Positions 1 through 9,803 are shown, counted from the first letter of the stretch. The stretch is 64,000 bases of DNA from Bradyrhizobium uaiense (GCF_010811875.1 NZ_VKHP01000005.1:34894-98893), one strand, 5' to 3'. A program made the numbers and translations. Notes: a model not told the origin generated them from the sequence alone.

Positions 1-150
1 TTGGCAGGTCGACGTCGTGGCGCCGTGGCGCGCGGGGCCTTCAATCAGATCGGCTGCCCACGCGTCGCGCGCTTTCGGTCGACGTGCAGGTCCCGCGCGA
101 TCAATCGCCCGAGGATTCGCTGACGGTCGGTGCCGGTCGCGTCGTCTCGT

Positions 151-2259
151 TCACGTCCTCAACCCGCTGGACCCGTCCGACGCTGCCACGGCCTCCGTCT
201 CCGCAAGGCGCTGCGTGATCGCGAGAGCCTCACGGTGCAGCGCCTGCGCCTGCCCCATGTCATCGGCAAACAGGCGCGCGGAAGCGAGCGCCGAGACGCA
301 TTGGGCAAGCGCCTTTGTGTCACCGGATGGCGCGAGCAAGGCGCGCGCCGTCCGCAGCAGCGCCTCGCCGCTATCGTGGTCCGCGGGCGTGCTCGTCTGC
401 GCGCTGTCCTGCATCAGGCGGCCCGCGCCGGCTCGCATCAGCATCTTGCCCTCGTGAAACGCGTCTCCGAGTCCGCGATAGAGGGAAGCGGCGCTGAGCG
501 CGTCGTCGATGTCGCTCGGATCGTCGGCGTCCTTCACGTCACCGGATTGCCACGACAACAGCCGCGCCTGCGTCAGCGGCGGCGTGTCCGCGGTGACGCA
601 TGCGCGGGCGCGCTCGACCCAATGCCGGTGCTCCAGCATCAGCCCGAGCTCGGACCAGATCACATGACTGCAGCCGACGAGGTCGAGCGCGATGTCGCGG
701 CTGCCGTCCGGACCGAACGCAAAGGTGAGCGCGGTGCGCAGATTGTCGACATCGGCGCCGTAGCGCGCCAGCCAGAGTTCGGACGCCGACGTCTCGAAGG
801 CTCGGGTCGCCTGCGCGAACCGCTCAGCGAAATAGCGCGCGTGCCGCCGATGCCGGTCATGCTGCTCTTCGGCGGCAAGCCGATCGAGCGCGAAGTAGCG
901 CGTCGACTCGGGCATCCGGTAGCGCGTTTCGTCGTGGCTTCGGTCCGGTAGAATCAGCGATTTCTCGACCAGCGAGATCACGAGGTCGAGCACGTCAGCG
1001 TGCGCGGCGTCGGGCTCGGCGACTGCCACGATCGAGGCGAGCGAGGTCGGGCCGGCGCAGACCGCAAAGCGCCGCAGCATCTGCTGCTCGGTGCGATCCA
1101 ATAGCTCGTAGCTCCATGCGATCAGTGCCTGCAGGGTCTGGTGCCGCGGCACCGCGGTACGGCTGCGGCCGGTGAGCAACCCGAAGCGCTCGTCGAGCCC
1201 ACTCGCAAGCTGCCGCTCGGACAGCACGCGCAGGCGCGGCGCCGCAAGCTCGATCGCCAGCGGAATGCCGTCGATGCGCCGGCAAATTGCCGCAACGATG
1301 GCGGCGTTCTGGTTGGTCAGCGCGAAGCCTTCGCCGAGCGCGGCGGCGCGCTCGACGAACATCTCTACCGCGCCGAAGCGCTGCGCCGCCTGCGCCGTTA
1401 GGGCGTCGGTCGCGTCCGGCGTCGGCAGTGAGGGAACCCGAAACACGTTCTCGCCCGCGATCGCGAGGCGCTCGCGACTCGTGGCCAGGATCGAGAGTTC
1501 AGGGCAGGTCCGGATCAGCGTCTCGACGAGCGCGGCGCTCTCGGCAATCACGTGCTCGCAATTGTCAAGGATGATGAGGCGCTGTTGCCCCTTGAGCACG
1601 GCCGCGAGAGAACCTGCACTGCCACTCGCATGGCCGAGACCAAGCACCTCGGCGACCAGTGCGGCAACGAGGCCGCGGATCGGCGCTAGGTCGACGAACC
1701 AGACACCGTCAGGATAGGCGGGCAGCGCCTGCCGGCCGGTCTCGATCGCCAGTCGTGTCTTGCCGACGCCGCCAGCGCCGGTCAGCGTGACGAGGCGATG
1801 GCGCTTGAGGTGTTCTTGCAGAACGCCAAGCTCGTCGCTGCGACCGATCAGGCGGGTCAGCAGTTGCGGCAGATTGTGCGGAGCGTCTTTCGGCTCGACG
1901 GGCACGACCGGTGGCACGACAGCGCGCGCAACATCTTCCTGCGTGACCGGCGCCACGAACCGATAGCCGCGGCCTGCGACCGTCTGCAGGTAACTCTTGC
2001 CGTCCTCGGTCTTCCCGAGAATCTTGCGTAGCGCCGAGATGTGCACCGCGAGATTGTTCTCTTCGACCACGAGGCCGGGCCACACCGCGCTCATCAACTC
2101 GTCCTTGGTGACGAGCTCGCCGTGGCGGCGCACCAGCGCGAGCAGCACGTCGAGCGCGCGCTGTCCGATCGTGACCGGCACGCCCTGCGCCAGCAATTCG
2201 TGCCGCGCGGCGAGCAGCCGGAATGGACCGAACACGAAGCTTATTGCGTGCTGCGCCAT
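151..2259 (-). CDS. winged-helix / NB-ARC ATPase transcriptional regulator
   Basis: A 702-residue cytoplasmic regulator. Residues 1-105 form an OmpR/CadC-type winged helix, ending in the usual GRGYRFVAPV wing. It is followed by an NB-ARC/AAA-type ATPase with Walker A GAGGVGKT at 161-168 and a helical, TPR-like C-terminus. Such proteins bind DNA in an ATP-dependent, oligomer-controlled way. Relatives are often 900 or more residues, so the C-terminal repeat region is short here; the 150 bases beyond the stop hold no recognisable continuation. Its ATG overlaps the stop of the upstream STAS gene (ATGA), so the two are cotranscribed. Tandem 10-bp TTCAT boxes lie 60 bp beyond that gene, and winged helices of this type bind such direct repeats. 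Autoregulation is therefore a reasonable inference. The sensed signal is unknown. Confidence 0.88.
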   Translation of the reverse strand: MAQHAISFVFGPFRLLAARHELLAQGVPVTIGQRALDVLLALVRRHGELVTKDELMSAVWPGLVVEENNLAVHISALRKILGKTEDGKSYLQTVAGRGYRFVAPVTQEDVARAVVPPVVPVEPKDAPHNLPQLLTRLIGRSDELGVLQEHLKRHRLVTLTGAGGVGKTRLAIETGRQALPAYPDGVWFVDLAPIRGLVAALVAEVLGLGHASGSAGSLAAVLKGQQRLIILDNCEHVIAESAALVETLIRTCPELSILATSRERLAIAGENVFRVPSLPTPDATDALTAQAAQRFGAVEMFVERAAALGEGFALTNQNAAIVAAICRRIDGIPLAIELAAPRLRVLSERQLASGLDERFGLLTGRSRTAVPRHQTLQALIAWSYELLDRTEQQMLRRFAVCAGPTSLASIVAVAEPDAAHADVLDLVISLVEKSLILPDRSHDETRYRMPESTRYFALDRLAAEEQHDRHRRHARYFAERFAQATRAFETSASELWLARYGADVDNLRTALTFAFGPDGSRDIALDLVGCSHVIWSELGLMLEHRHWVERARACVTADTPPLTQARLLSWQSGDVKDADDPSDIDDALSAASLYRGLGDAFHEGKMLMRAGAGRLMQDSAQTSTPADHDSGEALLRTARALLAPSGDTKALAQCVSALASARLFADDMGQAQALHREALAITQRLAETEAVAASDGSSGLRT

Positions 2260-2606
2260 CAGACCAGGTCTGAGCCGAGCGCCGAGAGCGCGGCGCTCTC
2301 GCTCGTGACGATCGGCGCGAGCGCATCGAAGCGTGCGATGCGTAGCACTTTAGCCACATCGGCCTGCGGGCACAGGATGACGAGTTTTCCGCCCTTGGCG
2401 GCGCAAAGTTTGGCGCCGACCAGCAGCAAACGCACGCCGGAGGATGACAGTATCGTCACGCCCGACAGGTCGACCACAACGGCGCGCTTTTCGGTCGCAA
2501 CGGCGTTGAACGGCAGCTCGATCTCGATTGCGCCGGAGGAGTCGAGCCGACCGGAGAGCACGACCTTGCTTCCTTGTCCCGGCAGGTCTTCGAACCTGAT
2601 ATCCAT
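2259..2606 (-). CDS. STAS-domain anti-sigma-factor antagonist
   Basis: A 115-residue single STAS domain (SpoIIAA/RsbV type). The phosphorylatable-serine loop reads ILSSSGVRLLL, after the typical strand VVVDLSG. In partner switching an RsbW-like kinase phosphorylates this serine and an RsbU-like phosphatase removes the phosphate. Both partners are encoded within 2.5 kb (2856-3632 and 3760-4986). I chose the internal ATG at 2606 because the domain begins there (MDIRFEDL); an upstream in-frame ATG at 2684 adds a proline-rich leader with no match to the family. It is translationally coupled to the winged-helix/NB-ARC gene downstream. No sigma factor is encoded nearby, so the final target is not evident. 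Confidence 0.85.
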   Translation of the reverse strand: MDIRFEDLPGQGSKVVLSGRLDSSGAIEIELPFNAVATEKRAVVVDLSGVTILSSSGVRLLLVGAKLCAAKGGKLVILCPQADVAKVLRIARFDALAPIVTSESAALSALGSDLV

Positions 2607-2669
2607 TGCCCCAAAACCGATTCCCGCTGTTGTGGTGGTAGCATGAGCCGGCCGTCGCGGGGGTAGGTT

Positions 2670-2705
2670 TTCATGGGGATTCATAACTTTTCATACGTCA
2701 GCCAA
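2670..2705. promoter_or_regulatory. triple TTCAT direct repeat, 10-bp period
   Basis: TTCAT occurs at 2670, 2680 and 2690, exactly one helical turn apart, between the divergent STAS gene and the kinase-STAS gene. GCCAA follows at 2701. Evenly phased direct repeats are the usual target of OmpR/PhoB-type winged helices. The same arrangement recurs at 6030, 9804, 11429 and 11614. I infer an operator shared by this signalling locus. Confidence 0.6.
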
Positions 2706-2855
2706 CGCCCAACGCGCGCGCGGAGCCTACAGTACGGGCGACGCGAACCGCTCGGGCCTGCCGGTTTCCCGGCCGGAGCTCGCATTTGGACATGTCATTG
2801 GTTGACGAAGCCACACCTTTCGGCTGAGCTGGCCCACGTCCCGGAAACGAGCCTG

Positions 2856-3632
2856 ATGCTGCATTGTGAAACTCGCATCGAAAGCCGCCAGGCGGAATTG
2901 CGCAGGATCGTGGCGCTTACCGAGCAATTCGGAACCGAGAACTGCCTGCCGGGTACGGTCGTCAACGACATCCAGATCGCGCTCGACGAGACGCTCAGCA
3001 ATATCGTGGTCCACGGCTACGACAACCCGGCGAGCGGCACGATCGTGGTTCGCCTCGCCTGCCAGAACGGCGAGGTGTGCATCGAGGTCGAGGACGAAGG
3101 CCAGGCGTTCGATCCGCTACAGGCTCCGCTCCCGGATCTCACCGCGGACCTGGCGCAGCGTCAGGTCGGGGGAATCGGCATACACATCATCAAGAGCCTG
3201 ATGGACACCGTCTGCTATGACCGCCGCAATGGCAAGAACCTGCTGCGCATGATCAAGCGCTTGCCGGCGCGTTCGTATGAGCGGCAGCCGAACTCGATGA
3301 CGCCACCTCCTACTGAGGGCGTCGCCGTCCTGGCGCCGCACGGGCGGATCGACACCGCGAGCGCAGAAGGCTTTGGCGACCAGATCGTCGCCTTGATCCG
3401 GGCCGGCTGTCGCAGCGTGGTCATCGATCTTTGCAACATCATCTATGTCAGCAGCGCCGGCTTTCGCGCTATGCTGCTCGCCCACAAGCTGATGCACAAG
3501 ACGAACGGCAGGATAGTGATCTGCGGCTTGTCCCCGGAGCTGCGACGATTGTTCGAAATCGCGCATTTCACGACGGTCTTTGCCATCTGCGGCACGCGCG
3601 AGGAAGGGCTGGCCTGGGCGGAGCCCTGCTGA
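2856..3632 (+). CDS. RsbW-like anti-sigma kinase fused to a STAS domain
   Basis: A 258-residue protein. The first ~140 residues are a GHKL ATPase of the RsbW/SpoIIAB kind (N-box ALDETLSNIVVHGY, G1-like VEDEGQAFDP, G2 GGIGIHII). The last ~110 residues are a STAS domain with the serine loop IYVSSAGF. Kinase and antagonist are normally separate proteins, so this chain carries a serine kinase and a possible substrate together. The ATG at 2856 starts directly at the domain (MLHCETRIES). The frame stays open upstream to 2673, but that stretch is low-complexity and overlaps the TTCAT repeats. It is followed after 127 bp by the receiver-phosphatase gene on the same strand. Confidence 0.82.
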   Translation: MLHCETRIESRQAELRRIVALTEQFGTENCLPGTVVNDIQIALDETLSNIVVHGYDNPASGTIVVRLACQNGEVCIEVEDEGQAFDPLQAPLPDLTADLAQRQVGGIGIHIIKSLMDTVCYDRRNGKNLLRMIKRLPARSYERQPNSMTPPPTEGVAVLAPHGRIDTASAEGFGDQIVALIRAGCRSVVIDLCNIIYVSSAGFRAMLLAHKLMHKTNGRIVICGLSPELRRLFEIAHFTTVFAICGTREEGLAWAEPC

Positions 3633-3759
3633 TACCCGGGAGGACATGGTGCGGCCCAGCAATCTGATCTACGGCATTGCCGGCAAGCCGCCAGCCGTCC
3701 GAGCCCTCTGCAGGGCGGAGGGGGCCCTCCCCGCCATCCACTTCCAGCACTGAAGAATT

Positions 3760-4986
3760 ATGACCGCACCTGTAACGACACCTGGCCCGCGCATCCTCGT
3801 CGTCGATGACAATGACGACAATCGCTACACGCTGACCATGTATCTCGACCTCGAGGGCTACCAGCACGTCGTCACGGCGAATGATGGCGAGGAAGCGGTG
3901 GCGCTACTCGAAGCCGAGCCGTTCGATCTGGTGCTGCTCGACGTCATGATGCCGCGCCTCGACGGCTTCGGCGTGCTCGCCTGGCTCAAGGCCAAGGGGT
4001 GGCTGCATCATCTGCCGGTCATCATGATCTCGGCGCAGAACGAGATTGAAAACGTCGTGAGCTGCATCGAGCTCGGCGCCGTCGATTACCTGACCAAGCC
4101 GTTCAACAAGGTGCTGTTGCGCGCGCGGCTCGGCGCGAGCCTGGAAAAGAAGCGGCTGCGCGATCAGATGCGTGCGCATCTGGCGCGGCTCGAGCGCGAG
4201 CTCGACGCCGCGCGTGCGCTGCAGATGGGCATGGTGCCGCAATCCTTTCCCGCGCCCGGTGCGGCGTTTCCGTGGGACATTCATGCCAGCATCGCGCCGG
4301 CGCTCGAGGTCGGCGGCGACCTCTACGACGTGTTCCGCGCGCCGAACGGAGACTTGTGCTTCTTTATCGGCGACGTTTCCGGCAAGGGGATGCCGGCGGC
4401 GCTGTTCATGGCGCGAACGAAGAGCCTGATCCGTGTCGTCACCGAGCTGACCGCGCGCGAGGAGCCCCCCGATCCGGCCGCGATCATCACGCGGGTCAAT
4501 GCGGAGCTTTGCGACGGCAATGACGCGGTCATGTTCGTCACGCTGTTCTTCGGCGTGCTGTCGCCGGGCGGCATGCTCAGCTATTGCAATGCCGGGCACA
4601 ATCCGCCGTACCGCATCGCCGGCCGCAACATCACGCCGCTTGTGGAGGCGGCCGGCCTCGTGCTCGGCGTCGAGCCGAGCGTTGCGTATCGGACCGCGCA
4701 CGCGGAGCTCGCGCCCGGCGAGGGGTTGTTTCTCTACACCGATGGCGTGACCGAGGCCGTCAACGCCGTTGACGAGCCGCTTGGCGAGGCGCGGCTCGAG
4801 GCCGCATTGGCGGGGGTCGCATCCACGAGCTCGGCCATGGTCGCGGCGGTCGCGGCCGATCTGGCAGCTTTCGTGCGCGAAGCGCCGCGCTCCGACGACA
4901 TCGCAATGCTGGCGCTGCGGCGCATCCCGGCAACGCTTGGGCTTGAAGTGCCGGAAACCGTGCTGGTCGACAAGGTCATCGAATGA
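3760..4986 (+). CDS. response regulator with RsbU-type PP2C phosphatase output
   Basis: A 408-residue two-domain protein. The N-terminal receiver (about residues 10-130) has the acidic pair VVDDND, phospho-acceptor Asp61 in LLDVMMPRLDG and the conserved lysine in YLTKPF. A short coiled coil leads to a SpoIIE/PPM phosphatase domain (about 165-395) with metal-binding aspartates in VGGDLYDVF, IGDVSGKGMP, DGVTEAV and SDDIAML. Phosphorylation of the receiver would switch on dephosphorylation of STAS partners, two of which are encoded just upstream. Its stop overlaps the ATG of the PF04392 binding-protein gene (ATGA), which is unusual because it couples a cytosolic phosphatase to an exported protein. 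Confidence 0.9.
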   Translation: MTAPVTTPGPRILVVDDNDDNRYTLTMYLDLEGYQHVVTANDGEEAVALLEAEPFDLVLLDVMMPRLDGFGVLAWLKAKGWLHHLPVIMISAQNEIENVVSCIELGAVDYLTKPFNKVLLRARLGASLEKKRLRDQMRAHLARLERELDAARALQMGMVPQSFPAPGAAFPWDIHASIAPALEVGGDLYDVFRAPNGDLCFFIGDVSGKGMPAALFMARTKSLIRVVTELTAREEPPDPAAIITRVNAELCDGNDAVMFVTLFFGVLSPGGMLSYCNAGHNPPYRIAGRNITPLVEAAGLVLGVEPSVAYRTAHAELAPGEGLFLYTDGVTEAVNAVDEPLGEARLEAALAGVASTSSAMVAAVAADLAAFVREAPRSDDIAMLALRRIPATLGLEVPETVLVDKVIE

Positions 4987-5960
4987 GGCGACGGGATTTC
5001 ATCGCCGCCCTTATCGGTGTCGTCGCCGCTCCCTCGCTTGCGCGCGCACAGCAGAGCGGAAAGGTCGCGCGGCTCGGCCTGTTGCTGCCTTTCCCGGCGG
5101 TGAACTCGGATTTCGCCCAGTATTTTCGCGGGGGCATGCGCGAACTCGGCTGGGAAGAAGGGAAGAACTGGGTGTTCGAGACGCGTGCCTATTGGCGCGA
5201 CCTCAGCGCCGTGCCGGGCTGCACCGAAGAGCTGATCCGCGCCAAGGTCGACATCATCATCGTGGTGACGCTGCAGGTCGCCCTGGCAGCACGGCCGGTC
5301 GCCGGCGATACGCCGATCCTGGTGGCGGTCGCCGGCGATCCGGTGCGCGTCGGCGCGGCGGAAAGCCTCGCACACCCGGGTGGCACGATCACCGGCCTTG
5401 CCACCATGTCGCCGGAACTCGCGACTCGGCGCGTGCAGCAATTGCGAGAAATCCTGCCCGGCGCGACGCGCCTCGCCCTGCTCGGCGAGCCGGGTACCCC
5501 GCTCATGCCGTTGATGCTCGACGCGATCCTGCCGGCCGCGCGGAGCCTTGGATTCGTCGTGCGCGTTTTCGACGTGCGCGCGCCGGAGGGCTTCAAGGCC
5601 AGCTTCGAGACGATGCGGCAATGGTCGGCCGATGCGGTCATCGTGCTCGACTCTGAGATGTTCTGGCGCAACGGGCCGCGGCTGGCGGCGGCGGCGACGA
5701 CGGTCAACATGCCGATGGCCTGCGGCTTCCGCGAGATGACGCGCGCAGGCTGTCTGTTCTCCTACGCGACCAACATTCGCGAGCACTTTCGCCGCGGCGC
5801 CACCTACGTCGACAAGATCCTCAAAGGTGTGAAGCCTGGCGACCTGCCGTTCGAGCAGCCGACCCGGTTCGAGCTGATCATCAACCTCAAGACCGCCAGA
5901 CAGCTAGGTGTCACCATCCCCGACACGCTGCTGACGTTGGCCGATGAGGTGATCGAGTAG
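4983..5960 (+). CDS. PF04392 periplasmic substrate-binding protein (orphan)
   Basis: A 325-residue protein of the ABC_sub_bind family. The N-terminus MRRRDFIAALIGVVAAPSLA is a Tat-like signal (RRRDF) followed by a cleavage region at AQQSG. The mature part has the two-lobed pattern of the family, with the typical phrases LAHPGGTITGLA and ADEVIE at the C-terminus. No permease or ATPase gene is near. It starts inside the stop codon of the RsbU-type gene. In Bradyrhizobium-like genomes these proteins are numerous and often orphan. The context suggests a ligand sensor for a membrane kinase rather than a transport component, which is an inference. A paralogue lies at 10334-11317. Confidence 0.85.
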   Translation: MRRRDFIAALIGVVAAPSLARAQQSGKVARLGLLLPFPAVNSDFAQYFRGGMRELGWEEGKNWVFETRAYWRDLSAVPGCTEELIRAKVDIIIVVTLQVALAARPVAGDTPILVAVAGDPVRVGAAESLAHPGGTITGLATMSPELATRRVQQLREILPGATRLALLGEPGTPLMPLMLDAILPAARSLGFVVRVFDVRAPEGFKASFETMRQWSADAVIVLDSEMFWRNGPRLAAAATTVNMPMACGFREMTRAGCLFSYATNIREHFRRGATYVDKILKGVKPGDLPFEQPTRFELIINLKTARQLGVTIPDTLLTLADEVIE

Positions 5961-6029
5961 CGAGTCTCGTGAGTGGTGCATAGTGCGGTCACCATCGGAC
6001 TTTTTCCTATCGCGCTGCTCGCCCCCGAA

Positions 6030-6055
6030 TTCATAACAATTCAGACACACCCCAA
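6030..6055. promoter_or_regulatory. TTCAT/TTCAG direct repeat upstream of DUF1127 gene
   Basis: TTCAT at 6030 and TTCAG at 6040 are 10 bp apart, and CCCAA lies 11 bp after the start of the second box. The site is about 105 bp upstream of the DUF1127 start. It matches the sites at 2670, 9804, 11429 and 11614 in box sequence and phasing. Confidence 0.55.
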
Positions 6056-6145
6056 AGATTACGGAGGCGTATCGCGCCATTCTGCTCCCATGAAAGTCGC
6101 CCCGGCGCTGTCCTGCGCCGTAACCCCATAAGGAGCATCGTGCCG

Positions 6146-6373
6146 ATGGCCAATCCGTTCGTCGGGCAAGAAGTCGTCAACCATCGCATGCAGCGCAACC
6201 ACGTCCGCGTCGTCGATCTGCTCGCCATGGCGTGGCGGACCGTGACGATCTGGAGCAATCGCGCGCATCACCGCCGCGTGCTCGGCGAACTCGACGACGA
6301 CCAGTTGAGCGATATCGGCGTATCGCGCGTGCAAGCAGCCGAAGAGGTACGCAAGCCATTCTGGCGGAGCTAA
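6146..6373 (+). CDS. DUF1127 (YjiS-like) small protein
   Basis: A 75-residue protein with the DUF1127 signature near its C-terminus: a tryptophan-containing helix (LAMAWRTVTIWSNRAHHRRVL) followed by ELDDDQLSDIGVSR. DUF1127 proteins are small arginine-rich proteins of alpha- and gammaproteobacteria linked to RNA turnover and phosphate or stress responses. An ATG at 6140 is also in frame; I prefer 6146 because the conserved family start begins with MANP-type residues. The gene stands alone between the PF04392 gene and the histidine kinase and has a TTCAT operator-like site upstream. The 270 bp to the next gene show only a weak hydrophobic frame (see rejected items). Confidence 0.8.
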   Translation: MANPFVGQEVVNHRMQRNHVRVVDLLAMAWRTVTIWSNRAHHRRVLGELDDDQLSDIGVSRVQAAEEVRKPFWRS

Positions 6374-6643
6374 TCTGCGGTAATTTTGGATCAACGCCAT
6401 GGCCGCGCAATTCAATGCCTGCCGGGCCGGCAACGATTGGCCGTTTGTCAGACAGTCGTCCTGACGATCGCCTGCATCCACGTGGCCGGTCTCCTGGCGA
6501 TCGGCGCGGTGGTCCGGCAGACGGGTGGAAAACTCGAGCCGAGCGCCGACATGGCGCAGATGCGGGCGACGCGGTGATCTGCGCGGCCCGTCGGGAACTT
6601 ATTTTAAAGACAAAGCAATCGAGCGTGTTAACGTGGTGGCCCG

Positions 6644-9157
6644 ATGACAGTAATGGGCCACAGCGAAGAGCGCAGCGCCGCTGATCCTGCTGGGGCGACG
6701 GACACGTCGTCGCTCGATGGAGCCGTGCGGCCGCGCCGCAGACGGCTGTTCGTTAAATACGCAACACTGTTCGTCGCGGTCGTCACCGTCGCGTTGCTGT
6801 TCAGCGGCGTGTTCGATGCGCTCTCCTATTATCGCGAGCATCGCCGGGCATTGGTCCGCATTCAGCGCGAGCAGGCCACGGCCGCGGCCGGCAAGATCAG
6901 CCAGTTCATCACGGAGATTGAGGGCCAGCTCGGTTGGACAACGCAATTGCCCTGGTCTGCTGGGGTCTTCGATCAACGCCGCTTCGATGCGCTGCGGCTG
7001 TTGCGGCAGGTCCCTGCGGTGACCGAGCTCGCCCAGACAGACGCCACCGGCAAGGAACGTCTGCGCGTTTCGCGGATCGGGATGGACGTGATCGACAGCG
7101 GGCTCGACTTGTCGCGCGAGTCGAAGCTCACCGAGACGGTCGCGCGGAAGGTCTACTACGGGCCGGTCTATTTCCGCGGCGAGTCCGAACCCTACATGAC
7201 CCTCGCAGTCGCGGGTGCACGGCGCGACGCCGGGGTGAGCATCGCCGAGGTCAATCTCAAGCTGATCTGGGACGTCGTCTCGCAGATCAAGGTCGGAGAG
7301 GGTGGCCACGCCTATGTGGTGGACTGGCAGGGAAGGCTGATCGCGCATCCCGATATCAGTCAGGTGCTGCGCAATATCGATGTCTCGCAGCTTCCGCAGG
7401 TGCGCACGGCGCTGTCGCGCGGACCGCGCGGCGATGCCAGCCAGCCGGACACATTGAGCCAGGCAAAAAACCTTCGGGGTGAGATCGTGCTTACCGCCTC
7501 GGCGCCGATCAATCCGCTCGGCTGGCATGTCTTCGTCGAGCTGCCGATCAGCGAGGCCTATGCGCCGCTCTACGCGGCGCTCTATCGCCTCGGTTTGATC
7601 GTGCTCGCCGGCCTGATCTTCGCGGCGCTGGCCGGCATGTTCCTGGCGCGCCGCATGGTCGGACCGATCGAGACGCTGCAGCTTGGCGCTGCGCGCATTG
7701 GCGCCGGCGACCTCTCTCAACGTATCGCGGTGAAGACCGGCGACGAGCTCGAGGCGCTCGCCGATCAGTTCAACGACATGGCCGGCCGCCTGCAGGAGTC
7801 TTACGCGGATCTCGAGACGAAGGTCGAAAGCCGCACCGCCGAACTTGAACGCTCGGTCGCGGAGTTGCGCGCGCTCAGTGAGGTGACACGCGCGGTGAAC
7901 TCGACGATTGACTTGCAGACCGTGCTGTCGACCATTCTGGCGAATGCGATTTCGCTCGCCGGCATGGAATCCGGCGGAATCTATGTCGTCGATCCGGCAA
8001 CACGAAAGCTTCAGTTGCGTGCGGCGCACGGCATCACCGCCGAGGAGCTCGCGCTGCTGCGCGCGCAACCGGACCACGAGCGCCACCTGCAGCGCCGCCT
8101 GGGGAAGGACAATCACGCCCGCCCCTTCAATGTTGACATTCACCTCGAGCCCGACACGGAGGTGCGCGCGCTGCTCTATCGCATCGGCATTCTTGCGCCG
8201 TTGACGATTCCGTTGCACGATCCGGCGAACGGCACACTCATCGGTGCATTGGTGGTGAACCAGCAGGCGCCCGGTCAGATTCCGGCCGAAACGATCGAGC
8301 TGTTACAGACCTTTGCGGCGCAATCCGTTCTGGCGATCCGCAACGCCCATCTGTTCGCCGAGATCGAGGCGAAGGGCCGCCAGCTCGAGCTCGCGAGCCA
8401 GCACAAGTCCCAGTTCCTCGCCAATATGAGTCATGAGCTGCGCACGCCGCTCAACGCCATCATCGGACTGACCGAGATGCTGGTTTCGAGCGCTGCGCAC
8501 TTCGGCACCGAAAAGGCATCCGAGCCGCTGCGCCGGGTGCATCGCGCCGGCACGCACCTGCTCGCGCTGATCAACCAGGTGCTCGATCTTTCCAAGATCG
8601 AGGCCGGCAAGCTCGATGTCGCGCCAGAGCGCGTCCATCTCGCGAGCTTGCTCGATGACGTGCTCGGCACGGCGCGCCAGCTTGCCGAGCAGAACAACAA
8701 CAGCTTGAGCCTGCGCGTGCCGGAGAAGCTCGGCTCGCTCACGGTCGATCCGACGCGGCTGCGCCAGATCCTGCTCAACCTTCTGAGCAACGCCTGCAAG
8801 TTCACCAAACAGGGCGAGGTGACGTTGAGCGCGGGGCGTGTGACGACGGGTGCGCGCGACTGGATCACCTTCACGGTCGCCGATACCGGCATCGGCATGA
8901 CGGCGCAGCAGCAGGAGCGGCTGTTCGAGGATTTCAGCCAGGCCGATCCCTCGACAGCGCGCCGTTACGGCGGCACCGGGCTCGGGCTCGCGATCACGCG
9001 CCGGCTCGCGCGCATGATGGGTGGCGACGTGAAGGTCGCAAGCGAGCCCGGCAAGGGCTCGACCTTTTCGGTCCGCCTGCCCGCCGGGGCAGGCGGTGAG
9101 GAGCAGGCAGCCGAGCCCGCGCCACATCGAATGTCTGGTGGCGCTGCTGATCCATAA
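6644..9157 (+). CDS. Cache-HAMP-GAF sensor histidine kinase
   Basis: An 837-residue membrane kinase. Domains in order: a first membrane helix at about 36-58, a periplasmic Cache sensor, a second helix at about 315-338, HAMP (340-390, [17 protein letters not shown]), a coiled coil, a GAF domain (about 420-575), a HisKA domain with phospho-histidine near 597 ([13 protein letters not shown]), and HATPase_c with N-box [10 protein letters not shown]1 VADTGIGM and G2 [10 protein letters not shown]. There is no receiver domain on the chain. The DivK-like receiver 760 bp downstream and the receiver-RsbU protein upstream are candidate partners. The Cache domain could read a small ligand directly or through one of the two neighbouring PF04392 proteins; that link is inference. 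Confidence 0.92.
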   Translation: MTVMGHSEERSAADPAGATDTSSLDGAVRPRRRRLFVKYATLFVAVVTVALLFSGVFDALSYYREHRRALVRIQREQATAAAGKISQFITEIEGQLGWTTQLPWSAGVFDQRRFDALRLLRQVPAVTELAQTDATGKERLRVSRIGMDVIDSGLDLSRESKLTETVARKVYYGPVYFRGESEPYMTLAVAGARRDAGVSIAEVNLKLIWDVVSQIKVGEGGHAYVVDWQGRLIAHPDISQVLRNIDVSQLPQVRTALSRGPRGDASQPDTLSQAKNLRGEIVLTASAPINPLGWHVFVELPISEAYAPLYAALYRLGLIVLAGLIFAALAGMFLARRMVGPIETLQLGAARIGAGDLSQRIAVKTGDELEALADQFNDMAGRLQESYADLETKVESRTAELERSVAELRALSEVTRAVNSTIDLQTVLSTILANAISLAGMESGGIYVVDPATRKLQLRAAHGITAEELALLRAQPDHERHLQRRLGKDNHARPFNVDIHLEPDTEVRALLYRIGILAPLTIPLHDPANGTLIGALVVNQQAPGQIPAETIELLQTFAAQSVLAIRNAHLFAEIEAKGRQLELASQHKSQFLANMSHELRTPLNAIIGLTEMLVSSAAHFGTEKASEPLRRVHRAGTHLLALINQVLDLSKIEAGKLDVAPERVHLASLLDDVLGTARQLAEQNNNSLSLRVPEKLGSLTVDPTRLRQILLNLLSNACKFTKQGEVTLSAGRVTTGARDWITFTVADTGIGMTAQQQERLFEDFSQADPSTARRYGGTGLGLAITRRLARMMGGDVKVASEPGKGSTFSVRLPAGAGGEEQAAEPAPHRMSGGAADP

Positions 9158-9278
9158 CGGCTTCTCGAATCGGTCCTCTCGCAACGCGACGGTCGCCTGC
9201 GCCTTCTAACCCCGACCGCAACGATGCTCTCGCACGACCGGGACTGGCTTGCCGCCAATTATCTGCCGTTGCAATTGA

Positions 9279-9682
9279 ATGTTCCCCGATCCGGGCTACG
9301 GCGAAGTGATGCGATACGATCCGGAGGTTCGGCACGCACCGCGTCGAACGGCGATCAGCGTCTCTGGGCACGGCGCCCGGATTCTGGGCGGCAATCCGGA
9401 CATGATGCTGTTCCACGAGCGCGATGCCGTTCAAGCTCGCCCTGATGGCCGGCACGCCGGGCGGCCGCGCCGTCGAGCTTGACTACAAGGACATGGGTGC
9501 GCGTTTCGGCGTATCGCGCACCCATGTGCAGAAAATCGTACAGGACGCAGCGCGCGGGACTGGTCGCGGCGACCGGTTGTGGCAGACGTTTCGTCGCGCT
9601 GACGCCGGCGATCAGGCGGGATCGCTTTATCGCCGAGAGCATGTCCGGGCGTGACATGCCGTTCAAATATCGCGCGGCGTGA
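9279..9682 (+). pseudogene. degenerate HTH regulator with two frameshifts
   Basis: One protein can be read across three frames. Frame 1 from 9279 gives RYDPEVRHAPRRTAI and HGARILGGNPDMMLFHERDA. Frame 2 from about 9430 gives a helix-turn-helix segment LDYKDMGARFGVSRTHVQK. Frame 3 from about 9560 gives RRFVALTPAI, DRFIAESMSG. The pieces are in the right order for a winged-helix protein of a kind I have seen in Bradyrhizobium, with no role known to me. Two frame changes within 400 bp argue for decay rather than a single sequencing error. It occupies most of the 760-bp gap between the kinase and the DivK-like receiver. Confidence 0.65.
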
Positions 9683-9803
9683 CATAGAGGCTGTCTCGCG
9701 CGTCGCTTGTTGGTTGCGCAGAGGTTCCCAGCTGACGCAAAATGTTGTAACGCCGCTCGGGTGGCTCTGCTAAATGTAGCCCGTGGCAGAGCTGTTCGGG
9801 GCA

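Noticed and set aside
6386..6577. Possible 63-residue membrane peptide (TVVLTIACIHVAGLLAIGAVV)
   Set aside because: One plausible helix, but no ribosome-binding site, no recognised family and competing frames. Not enough to call a gene.
6599..8218. Long open frame antisense to the histidine kinase
   Set aside because: It is a shadow of a GC-rich gene: composition is Arg/Gln/Asp-rich, no domain is seen, and the plus-strand kinase is complete. Similar antisense frames at 57796-59514 and 50772-53036 were rejected for the same reason.
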